Positions 48,207-60,600 of a DNA stretch of 64,000 bases are shown piece after piece; within the stretch, counting starts at the first letter, position 1; every line of letters begins with the position of its first letter. Both the position numbers and the translations under genes were made by a program. The notes under the pieces were generated by a model that was not told where the DNA came from, did not search any database, and saw nothing but the letters and a program-made list of their open reading frames with translations. Source of the DNA: Rotaria macrura (Eukaryota > Rotifera > Eurotatoria > Philodinida > Philodinidae); assembly GCA_900239685.1 (NCBI GenBank), contig OENT01000552.1, positions 27,020-91,019 of the forward strand, given 5' to 3'.

Positions 48207-51200
48207 AAGACAATATATGATTTCATATAAACGAAGCCGCATTGTTTGAAATGTGTTACTGTGTGTCTTCACTGGTCACCTTTTATATAAACTCTAATAG
48301 TATAAGATGTATGTCCGAAAACAGAGTGAGTTGGACAAATGAATGATGTGAGTGTGATCAGAAAGAAGACGAGAAGTGCTATAAAACTGTTCTATGATTC
48401 TACCACTGCAACTCGAACAGAATCTTTTAAACTTCTTTACAAAAATACAGAAATTTAACTAATTCTTTCCAACAATGTTGAATTATAGAATGTTTCATCC
48501 AATACTGTTAGACCCAAGTACTTTGTCGTTGGATTCGTTTGTATTAGTACAGATATACAATAGTGATCACAATTATAAGACTGCTTAATAGAAAGTTGTT
48601 TTCTTCCGATTTTTTTCTTTTAAACTATATTTTCTTCATTGATTTATTACAGTTTATAGATTTCTATGTACTCTTACAAAGTACGAGGATGTTGGTGTGA
48701 ATCTGGCACCGGGCCTGGGAGTGGGTGCGGGTTTGAATGCGAGTTTATGTGTGCTTTCACTTCAGCCACACTCGTTAGAAATAGAATCAGCGTTAAAATT
48801 TTGAAAAATGACATCAGTCAATTTTTCATGAACTTAATAAATTTAATGCACGAGAAAAACTATGCGAAAGGATGTATGATAAAACAAGTTAAACATTTAT
48901 TTATATACAGTCTTTGTGTTGTTTCGTTGCTTTGACGTTATTTAGTACTTTTAAAGTAAATTTAATATAATTGAAAATGTGTAATCAGTAGCATTTCATT
49001 CAGGAAATTTTCTCAAGATTATTATTGTGAGTATCGTCCTCATTCACACGCTCAACTATTTTTCATGATTATTTTTATATGATATGAGTTACAAAGAAAC
49101 TAATCGAACTAATATTAAGGGAAAAGTATCGATTTGACTAGAGGTTGTCAAGTATCAATGGCAGCTAAAAAGTAAATATATATAGATTTTGTCAGAAAAA
49201 TTTAATTTCACTACGTGTATCTTTTTAATACTTCTCTTCTTCCTTGAACTCGAACTGGCTGAAGCATTTGACTATTAGACTTATTGTTCAAGTCTTTATC
49301 AAAAAAACGCTATCGAATTCTTCCACAATCTGAGCATGGATAATGAGATAAGAAGTCATCACAAGTAATAAAACAATACGCAGTTGAATAAAAGCTGTCG
49401 TTCAGATTTTTTGTGAAAGAAAAATATAAGTAGACGAATTACAGACTTTCACATGCTCTTTCTGTTATCTGCGATTTTTAAAAGTTTTAGTTGGGATCGA
49501 ATATGTACGAAAGATGGTTCTTGAGAACAATAGCGGGTTTTTAATTTACAGGTCATATCTCACGATTCAATGCATCCAGAATAATTTTTTCATTTTAATA
49601 AAAATGACAATATTTAAACGTAACGGTACTATCTTTAAGGTTTAGAAAAACATCAGTTTATTCAAAACGGTAAGTTATGCTTGCAAGTCATAAAGCTAAT
49701 ATGTGAATTCGAATGATTTGCGCTCTATACAAACAGATAGAACTTCTTTGAAACTACACTTCATAAACTGAAACTATCATCTACTACTTCATAAACCATT
49801 TCAAAAAGAGAACTTTATTTGAGATAATGCATTTAGGTTTTTCTGTATTTTGATCCTGTCCAAAGTTTCTCATGCCATTTGGAACATTTTGATTCTGGAA
49901 GAATAATTGTCCACAACGTTTTTGGTACGTAACTGAAAAGGGAGTCTTTTAATCTGTCATTATTATACAGTTGATAGTTTTTCGTGTAAAACTAGCCTTT
50001 CTTGCGTCTCTTCTCATTCTTAATGACACCTATCTATTAGACAAAGTCGATAACAAGACACCATTTTATTCGATAGAATGCTCGCTTTTTATTTTTTTGA
50101 AAGTAAGCATTATTCTCCGAGAAAAAAAATCGGAAAACAATGCCTATGCGCTTACGCTATTTTTATTACGAATGTATTTTCCAAGAGTAACAAGATAGCA
50201 CTTTAATTTTTTACAATTTGCTCGACTGTATTCTGACGATGCACTTATTTAAAAATTTAAGTAGAGCCTACATTGTTTTCATGTGTGTTTCGTTGAAGAG
50301 AGTCAGATGTGCTGATTATAAGAACGTGTATTTTCGATTTTTCCATCGTATTTTAAGAAAACAAGTTTTGAGAGTACTCAAAATGTTTTAAAACGAAGAA
50401 ACATCGCTGATATAAAAACAGTCATTATTTTCACAGTCGTATCGCCGAAACTTTTCAAACCACCGTTTTTCTTATTTATTGCATAAAACTGAGCATCGCT
50501 ATGATCATTACTTTCTTTATTTGTATTTTCAGGAACATGAGAAATCGTAGATATTTTGTTTTCAAAAGAAAGAAGGTTAAATTTTCTACAAACGTAATTT
50601 GTCTTAATTTAGAACAATAGACATGAACATTTTCATTGGTTACATAGCATGATTTTATGAATGTGTTCTGTTTCCTGTATATTTTTTAATAATTTATTCT
50701 ATTCTTGAAAGTGAGTAGGATGTGGGTGTGCAACTTTGGGTGGTAGTTAGAGATGTGGTGTGGGTGTGGGTGTGGGTGTGGGTGTGGACGTCGATGTATC
50801 TCCATCTTAAGCAACCAACACACTCCTGACCATTCATATCTTCTTTTGATTTTGACAGCAATCTCAATTTGTAGTGGTGATACCAGTGAACCATATAACT
50901 TCACAAGAGGGAGCTTCTTTCACGTCTTGAGTATAAATTCGTGCCGTTATTTTGTTAGAAAAACGAGATGTTCCTTTGCTCCGTCGTGTTAATGATATCA
51001 TCTGTTTTTTCAGCGGGATTGTATGGGTAGAGACAGTGAGCGGCATTTTTGTTGATAATGTTCTCGGAGTCATGTCAGTTTTTGTTTGGAACTCAGCGAG
51101 AATTTTCAGCTGAATAAAACGTAGATATTTTGTACATTACTTGATGAAATTTATGTCACGGTTAAATTCTCTTGCTTGCTTAATCAATAATAACAAAATC

Positions 51201-51841
51201 ATCAAATTAGGTTTGTTTAATTGGGGTTCGAGGACTCATGAAGAAAAGCGGTTTCTGTGCTTATAATTACGCTATCATCAATGTGAAGCGATGTTTAATT
51301 GAATTAAGATTAATACCTCTCACGGTTTCGAGACAATATTGAAGGTGCTATATATATAGTATGAGTTTGGTTGCTATTGCAGATAGACTAGTGTACCTGA
51401 TAAAAAACAACGATTTAAGAAGAGTTTTTAAAACAATCACAAAGGTGTGGCCTAATAATAACTAGCTAAATTGTGTGCAAAAAAATACGAGTGATGATGA
51501 AAAATTCTCGTTTTTGATATCATTAGAAAATATCAGCAAATCGGCATTGTAAAAACGACGAAAAGATTGAGGCTGTCGATCTGGATGTTAGTGCATATGT
51601 TTGTAATGAGTCTGTGTAATTTCGCCAATTATGGATTTCTGAAACTGTATATGCTTCATTCGCAATAAGCTTTCGCCCCACTTGTAATGAGTAGACACTC
51701 ACTCTCACTCATATTTACACACAGACCGCAGTTACACTGCACCCATACCCATCACATCGACAGCCCTGTTGGAGGATACCTCTATCAAGATATCCGATTG
51801 ATAAAGTAACATAGGTGAAAGTTAATACTGATTATAGAATT
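48207..51841. other. Tail-to-tail intergenic stretch between the two module clusters
   Basis: No gene recognised. The frames at 48666-48935 and 49971-50198 have no domain; the first is partly G-rich simple sequence. It contains the telomere-like repeat at 50754-50787 and a CA-rich patch near 51700-51750. Confidence 0.5.
50754..50787. repeat. Interstitial telomeric repeat (TGTGGG)n
   Basis: The plus strand reads TGTGG, four perfect TGTGGG units, then TGTGG; another TGTGGGTGTG lies at 50721-50730. TGTGGG is the telomere unit reported for the bdelloid Adineta vaga. The tract is internal and flanked by ordinary AT-rich DNA. Confidence 0.8.
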
Positions 51842-53175
51842 TTACGCATGACCTGAAAAGTTTGCGTTTTTCGTGATTTTCGGGACTATTACCACCGATG
51901 GTTCAATACGTCTTCGGTAATGTCTGAAAATTTGTCGTCCAATCTGAACTGTAAATGGAATTAAAAGTTTGAGTATTGCAGTTAATCCCCCACAGAAACC
52001 TATAACAGTTGCAACGGCATACGTTTTGTCGAAACGTGAAGTGACTGAATAGGTACAGTATAGAGGAGAGCATGCTGCGTAATAAAGCTCGTAATTGACA
52101 TTTGTTTCCCATCTAGTGATCATAAGTGCATTCACTAGACTTTCAACAGTATCATTTGGGAATGACAGTCCAGAATTAAGAGCACGAAAAATAACATCTG
52201 ATGCAGAATCCTTTGGTATAATATTATTGATACATGTCGCATCAAAGAGACATTCAAGTGTGGATTGTAAAAGAGATTCGATCGGATAACAACCTACGAG
52301 AAATCCAGGAAAAAACCATTCATCGATAAGTGTGAGCGTTGAACAATCCCGACTAGTTGCACAGGAACAGGTAGCATCTGCATATAAATGTGGTGTAAAT
52401 GCCAAATATGTAACAGTCGCAGAACCGAACAACTCAAAGATAGGAAGATACCAATTGGACATTGTCGAGGAAATGAATCTGTTGCTTTTCTCTACGTCTC
52501 TAACATAATCAAACGTTAGACTGAAAGACCCACTGGTCCACAGGCGAAACTGCTCGATGTTTGAAGTCACCTGCACATAAATAGTTTCCATGGACTCAGC
52601 TTGCTGCTAATCAGAGCACTTGACATGAATGTGGATATTGCGTCGGTCACTATCACTTCTGCAGTGGCACATAACGAAGTGAGCGCTCTGAACTGTGGTA
52701 CAATGAAACTTCGAAAGTCGTCGTAAGAATAGTTGCTATTCAATTTGAAAGGAGAAAATATTTCAATCCATTGATAGTTTGAAATTACAAAGTCACTTGA
52801 ACATATCTGATGAAAATGAGGAGAGATTTGAACAAATCGATTGTACATGATGGTAAGATTTGGGCAAGGACAATCTAGAGTTAACGAGTAGATCGGATCC
52901 AAATTGAGTGCATTAAAAGTTGCTGGCGATGGTTTTTTCACTGTAAAAACTTCTGTTTGAAACATGCTGGATGCATAGATGGACGTGACGATCGTACCAA
53001 TAGAAAGAATAAGCAAGTAGACTCGAGTAGTGATGATTTCCGACTGTAGACGCTCAAGATCGTTCCATGACAGTTTACTCTCGAACAAATTTAACTTGAG
53101 TGCACGATCTTGAAGCAAGCGTGCCAGATTACGCACACGATTGATGAAATTAATTTGGACTAAAGAAAACGTCAT
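51842..53175 (-). pseudogene. Two-TM 12-cysteine module protein, minus-strand module 3, frameshifted
   Basis: The frame opens at ATG 53175 (or after CTTTAG at 53160 if spliced from upstream) and runs through KLNLFE, TTRVYL, TM1, LDCPCPNL, ICSS and LCATAE to ISSKLSPW, then stops at 52567. The homologous continuation (METIYVQVTSNIEQF...) is in the next frame from about 52591. It carries TCSCATSRDC, VGCYPIESLLQSTLEC, CSPLYC and TM2 with GGLTAILKLLIP, ending at 51842. All 12 cysteines remain and no other damage is visible. So this is one recent frameshift (net loss of one base, or gain of two) or a sequencing or assembly error. Product without repair: ~200 residues lacking the second half and TM2. 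Confidence 0.75.
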
Positions 53176-54690
53176 TACTGTGCTGGATTATTAGCTAGAT
53201 GTAGAATGGAACGATCAATGAAGGATTCAGAAATGGAGCAAACTCAAAATGCGAAAAGTGAACAAAAAATCTATTCTCCATATTGATATGGAAATTGATA
53301 GTACGAAATGGAACTTCTCTTAACGTATGCCAATTCAGTAGCATCAAGAGTGGGAGAAAACATGAAATTTGATATTTCCATATTTTGTAATTATCTCTAA
53401 TCTTGATCAGAAAATTTGAGATAATTCAAATAAAGAAGGACGTAAGAATTGCATTCACCAAAAGTATAAAATCCTGTTGTAATTATATGGCAATAACGAT
53501 AGTACTAATCAAATAGGTTTTATATGTAATCGACTACAAAAGAATCGTGTATACAAGACGGATTTTGTTGAATTTTTTTAGCTACTCATTTTAGTAAGCA
53601 GATTAATTAAACTAGTAGGAAACATGGCTGCTTGTGCCAGTCAATTAAAACATGACACTTTGTGAAAAAGCGTTTGTAAGTTTTTGTTTTTCATCCTAGT
53701 AGTTTTATTCTTCTATCGCAGTTCTTCAATAGCCGAATTTAATTAGTCAATCAGTTAACTCTGCCGCTTCAGGCGGAATCTTTGTTGCAATCTAACCCGT
53801 CAATTTTTGTCGGTAAAAATGAAACAAGTGGCGCCATTCACTTAGATTACACGGAGAAGTCAGTATCGACGAAGCAGTGGCTTGCCGCACGAAGAAGTAT
53901 CACAGTACGTTTAAATTGAACATTGAAGAGCACCTGTCTCAATTCGAAAATACACTCATAATTTCACACAAGAATTTAAGAATAATAATCGATTTAAGTA
54001 TTTGAAATTCCCGTGCGAAATAGGTCTAATAGAGTATGCACTCTATCATTTAGCAACTTCAACTAACAAAGTAAAACATTTTTCCATTACAAACGAAGTT
54101 TTCTTTAATAAAATGAAAATTATAATCAACCTAGTAGATTTTCTAGGTATATTGGCTAAAACATATCCAAGAACTCGATTATAGTCAGCGTCATTTTCAA
54201 TGGCACGAACACGCAAAATAACGTGATTTTTGCTATAAGTGTTGAGGGCTGCTTCACTTCTGTGCGTTCATGTTTTCCAAAGGAAATCAGAATGATCTAT
54301 ATTGTATTTTTCAATTCACCTACGATTTGACTGCATCTGCTATTTCAAATATCTAAACGGGACATAAAAAATTTTCAACTTTGCAGCTTCTGATAAAACT
54401 TTCAATTCGTTTTGCAGAACCTTTCTTAAAAGAATCGAATTCTTCGTCCCTTGTACACATTTAAGATTCTTTTTGACTGAATTTTTTAAAAGTTTCGTCC
54501 GTTGGAGGAACTGGTAGCATCCCTTTTAATCGTACTCTAATCTCACAGAAGAGTTGAAGCAAATTATACAATGTGATTTTTTTATACTCATCAGCTAAAG
54601 TACTTAGTTGAGTTTCAGTTTTTCAAGACATATGACTATGTGAGATTTAGATGAGCCTATTATTGAGGTTTGGTGAAAACTACATGTTGT
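53176..54690. other. Gap between minus-strand modules 2 and 3
   Basis: No coding signal. It would be an intron if the weak donor GTAACA at 54710 joins the acceptor at 53160; that junction keeps phase 1. Nothing else was recognised. Confidence 0.4.
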
Positions 54691-57600
54691 CTATCTGCTT
54701 CTTATGTTACGTAACATTAGGTTGCGTAGCAGTCTAACAAAGATTGGTACAACTACTTTGAGAATAACGAGGAGTCCACCGATCAGACCGATAATTGTTG
54801 AAAATATATACAAAAGATTACCCCGCATTGTAAACGTATATGAACATTTTAGGGATGCACATAAATGGTAGTAACGATTATATTCGATAGTTGCATTCAA
54901 GTAATCCAACATGAGACTACTAGCAACAACGCCCATTGAAGTATTTTGCAGAAATCAACTACGATTAGATACTAGAAGTGGCGTATCTATTATTATATTC
55001 TCCAGTGAGGCCAACTGCTCCACTATCAGATTCAAACATGTTTCATTAAAGAAACACTCCATGGAAGATTGCTGCACAGAATCAATAAAGGAGCATGCAG
55101 AAAAAAGATTTGGAATGGCGAAGATCTCGACTGGATTAAAAGAAGGAAAATATTGATAGAATAGAATCTGCACCCCGCACTTATCATTGAATGCACAGGT
55201 GCAGTTGCTTCCACTTCTTGAAGTCATACGAAAAACTGAATAATCTGTGCCATCGAGCCAATCGTTGACATATTGGACCCTGAAATAGACAGTGGTAATA
55301 TTCCATGAAGCGCAATGATGCGGTAAATAATAAATCCTTTAAATTTTGAGAGATATATGAGGTTGTTATAAAAGTTTCTTTTGAATATCTTTGATCAGAA
55401 ACATGTGTTGTTCCTATTTTATTTTCACTCTTTATTTCTTACAGTCTGCTAGAACTTTCGGAGTTTGAAAAGAGAAAACAAAGTGAATGCTTTGCACAAC
55501 ATTTTGTACTACAAATTTACAACGGGAACTAGCCGAAAGTAGAAAAAGTATGGCAAACTCAATAAAAATTAAACCAGAACTTTTCTGTATTTCCCAAAAT
55601 GTGGTGTACTTTCTTAAAACATTAATCATATGTCTGTTTAACACATATGATTTGAAAATATATTATTTGATTAATAAAAGTTGTCTTTTTTTTTCGTTGT
55701 ATAAGAAACGGCTATGAAAACTAAAAAACTGTATCGTTACTTTTCCTCTTCAGAGGATGAAGGGTACATTTGTTTGTTGTTTCAATAAGGAAAATATTAA
55801 TGAATTTAAAAAATCGAGTTGTATTATTATTATTATATTCAAAAATCATACTACAGTCGAAATTATAACATTAAATTTTGCATCTGGTGAATGATGACTT
55901 CATAGCATTTAAAGATATTTCTATTTTTCATTGTCACATCCTTCCTAAAAGTTGCAAAATAGCCCGTGAAAAATAAAAGTTCCTTTCTACAGTAGAAATC
56001 TACTCAATATTGCTCCAAATATAGTTCTATTTGTGAATATCCCATTGCTTTTTTGCATCAAAATAAATAATTCAACTTTCTGTTGACTTCTGTTTCTTTT
56101 TGGTTTTTGTAATTTCTTGCACTGCTTTTTCTTTAGAATAACTTACGAGATGTAGTTCTATCTTTTCCTTCACCAAAAGTAAATAGAACGTTTTCCAACA
56201 TTCTACTACTTTCTCAAAAGAATAAAGCCGTCACTCATACCTTACATATCTATATCCTGAAAAGTAATCGGATTCTAATAATTCTAGTTTTTCTTGCCTC
56301 ACTTATGTTACGTAAATGTACATGCAAGCTTTTAATCTAAGCCCCATGAACTTTAAGTGTAAAACAAGATTCAAACACAATAGTTATACACGAAGAAACG
56401 TATCAAATCTAAAACGAATACTACGGTCTAACTCACTCAAGGAATCATATGAAAGCCACTGAGCCAGGGGCAATAAATTTCTACATTGTGCGCTGGCATG
56501 TCTTTGGTGATCTTTGACGGCCACTGAAAACCAGATGGAAAATCTTCTATTAAGCTCTGTGGAATAGTCTTACTGTAAGTCTATTTCCTTTAATTATGAT
56601 AGACGCAAACAGTAGTTCAGAATCATGTTGCAAAACATGGGCTATCAGATAAAGAGTATTCTTCCTTGTATGATAGACTACAAACGAAGTAAAACTATTT
56701 TAAATTCTGTACCCTAAAAGTTTCTATATATAAGACTACAAGTGGGATGAAGTCTAGAACTTTGAGTTTTCAAAATAATCAAGATCATACTTCTCAAATG
56801 TTTTCTGAAAACACTGAAATACATTTAATTGCATCTACTTTACGCTTTATCAAACAGAATGAGATTCATATCTTAATTTTAGAACGATTTCTATCTCTTC
56901 TATTTCTTCGATTGTAAGATAATTTAAAATAAAATTCTCGATTAAGCGAATTGGTTATAGATTTTTTATTATGAGTTTCCATACATAAATGAATACTGTT
57001 GATGAGTAGAGCTTAAGAATCAAGAACATTGTATCGACGAAATAATATAAACTACGAAAAATCCGAGATCAATAGACAGCTTTAGCCGCACTCACTCTCT
57101 TCTAGTTTCTATTTTAAACTTAATTGCTTCATCAGCGAATTTGACTGCATATTAATGTTGGATTTGAACAGGGTTCCACGTTTTTTAGATCCTTTAATGG
57201 ATCTGTAGGTGATTTTCTTTCGTTAATAAAATAAAAGCAGCGATTTGAATTGATTGGCTCTTTGTCCACTGCTAAATTGGGGATTAAATCTTAAAATTCA
57301 CTTCAATCGACAAATGCAACACGTAACAGCTAAACATTAATATTCATAAATCTAGACAAGCATTCTCTGGTCAGATCGAAAAAGTTGAGTTTTAAATTAA
57401 TTGAAACTTTTGGACTATCATCTCTCAGTCTGTATCAATTGACATGAACTTTTCTGCAATTTGTTAAATAGTTTTAAGCATAGATATTTAGCCACAGTGA
57501 TAATAGCTGAGAATAGTTTTGAAGCAAGAAATTCAAAATATTGCGACAAAAACAGGGGTTTCAGTTTTAAGTCCTCAGAATGAGTACAGTGGAGCAATTG

Positions 57601-60600
57601 TTCGGAACGTAATTGATCTGAGAAATAATAATTGACGAGACATGATCTTTGATGATTTAGTGATTGGAATTCGGTTCGTGAAGCTGTGATAGATGAAAAT
57701 GAAATAGAGCTAGAATTTAATTTGATATAACTTGCGTGTTCTATTCCGGTGAGGGTTCATTTTGTCGCAAACTGCAGAAAAAAGGCTATAATCTATTATA
57801 TACTAAATAGACATATAATCTTCAAAGTTTTATTCTAGTTGAATTAAAATCAAATTTAATATTAAGGGGAATGATGATTTCTTTCTAATCGTACAAGTTA
57901 ATATTATACTTTTCGTACATGAAAGCAGATTATAATTAATGATTGAATAAGAAACGAATTTTTAAGAAAGTCAGAATCATGTAATTTTAACGGAGTTTAA
58001 GTGAAAAATTGCCGATTTCGATGAACTTCTTACAGAAACATTTTACATAAACCACTCAGTATAATGATAGCTTACACTCTAAGAGAAGGTTTTTCCCTGG
58101 GCGCACGGGAAGAACCGTTTTTAGAGTCTATTTGTGTTCTATTTAGAAAATTTTTCATGGTGCTTGGACCCTTTTAAAGAAAACCTCAAGGATAAGTCAG
58201 TGTTCTAACGATTTTATTTGTAATCATGATATTATTATGGAGAATTTGTTTACTGTAATAACTGAGCGCCAAGTTATATTAACAAATGCTGCGAATTGTA
58301 AAACATAATCATTTTTTGCGATTAAAAATGGATTTACTTGACGTTTCCTCCCTCTGGAATTAACGTGTTTTGGGCTTGGAAATCCATGATAGCGAGACTA
58401 TGTTTGAATTGAGCTACTGCATTTGTTTTAAATGCTTCAACAGCATCATTTACATTTACCAAGAATTGGTTTATTGGAAATATACTATCACTTATAAATG
58501 CTGAGTTACTGAAAACCTGCCACGCATTATAGATAGTTATATTGGCTAGTGCACACATTGTGTTCAGAGCGTTAAAGAAGCCAGGAGCATCATTTCGAAA
58601 GTCATCATCCAAATAGTGATCATCGGAATTCTTTATGTTTGTTAAATATTGAATCCATGCTTGTGACACTAACCAACTCGTGCAAACAGGATGAAAGATG
58701 GGAGATATTGACATGAACGAACTATAGGAAATTGATATGTTACTGCACGGACAAGAGAGGGTACTATTATATTTGTTGTATAGTTCATCGAATGTTACAT
58801 CTGATGGATTCGTAATGGTATTACTTTGCATCCGTAGACCAATGGACGTATAAAAGACGATGATGACTATTGAGGCAATTAAAGAAGCGATATGAACGCG
58901 AGTCGTAATTAAAGTAGTAGTCATTTCAAAAGAATCTGTCCTAGCATCAACAGTTTCGAAGAGATTCAATTCGAATATCAGAGTTTTCATTTGTTGCCAT
59001 TTTTGTCGAATACGTTCTTGCAAAGGAACTTCTGAAAACGAAAAGTAATTTGTTTTTATTCTTTTAACATATCATGCTTACTTCTAGTGACCCCATGTGT
59101 TCTGAAGAATTGATTGTACCCCCAAGTGACAATGTTGAAACTTAACCAGCGTAGAGCTACAGTTAGACCACCGATAAGACCAAGAATTGTCGTTAATACA
59201 AAAAGTAGATTGCCGCTTTGAGCAAATGTATATGTGCATAAGATGGGTGTACACATAGCATAATAATTCGAGAACGAAATCAACGTAAACCAGTTATCGA
59301 TGAATAACTGGTTTACAAGTGTTTCAATGGTTGTATTATGAAGAAATTTTGTTTCATTGATATTAAGAGCACCCATACTAGTGCTATTTGTATCTGGGAA
59401 AAAGGAGATCATCGATTCGACACAATCTGAATTGAATAAACATTCGAGTGTCGATTGAAAAAGCCCTTCAATTACAAAGCACGCGATACGGAATCCAATG
59501 GCGTACCTATAATCAACACTCGGGTGTGAATGAAAATGCATTTTTTCATGTTCGCTAGCATCTACATGTAGATTAACGAAGAATATGGAATGATTTTAGT
59601 AGCTCTTTGTGGTTGGAACGGATATTATTCTCGTTGGCAAATTTTTTCCAACGATGACTTGTCCATTCGATCGCCTCAGAGATATTTATTTTTTTGATCA
59701 CAAATATTGATTTTATATTTTTAGAAAATGAATAAGTTCCTGCCCTTGAATTATTATGGATGCGATCGTGAAAGCTTTTCATTAGCCAGAATTATGATTA
59801 ATATGAGTACTTGGTCAGTTTTTCAATCTTATTCTCTCTCTTAATATTGAAATTTCAATAGACCGAATACGACAATGAGAATGGGGCATGGCAGCATGAA
59901 TATGTTAGGTGTGAAGTTCTCGTATTTAAATTTTGTAGGATTTAACTATATTGTCTGAAGCTTCTAATTTGACATCTTACTCCAACAAATTCTTTAACTT
60001 CCAAACAAATATTATTGCGTTTTATGCATCTTTCTCAGTTCTTGTGCACAAGACTCCTGCAAGAAGCAGAATGCATAGTGTAATTTTTCAACAGTATCAT
60101 CCCAGAGAATCTGTAGGAATTCGCATTTTTTCCATTGGAAACAAAAACGATATGTGATAACAACGAAAAATATGCATAGCTAGATCGTCAAAAAACAACT
60201 TCAATTTCTTTGTCAGAATTCTGATGGTTTGATCAGTCCTTATCAAAATGATCATATATCGGAGACTTTTTCAAAACAATCCAAATGACACTTCATCTCT
60301 TATCAAATTAACTTCAGTCACTAGCCAAATAGGATCCTGTTGGTGTGAAGTCAGTTACACTGTTCGTCAGAAGATGCTCTCGGCTCATTCAACTATCGAG
60401 ACAACACTCGCCCCGAAATCTGAGACCCGCATGTTCACACATACACACAAGCACTTTTATTCTGTGTAGAAGAAAAGCGTAGGATGTTTGTGTCGGTATA
60501 CATGTAGAGAAGAAGCTCACTCACTCACGCCATTCTCGTTTTTTCTTATCAAAATCATGACTTGATCCTTTCGACTGTGTCGTAGCTGTTAACTAATAGA

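Noticed and set aside
48666-48935. 89-codon plus frame with several cysteines
   Set aside because: Its Gly/Cys part is G-rich simple sequence and the rest has no coding character; it is not a member of the module family.
50686-50992. Frames with repeated Cys-Gly or His-Pro/Thr
   Set aside because: Translations of the telomeric repeat tract.
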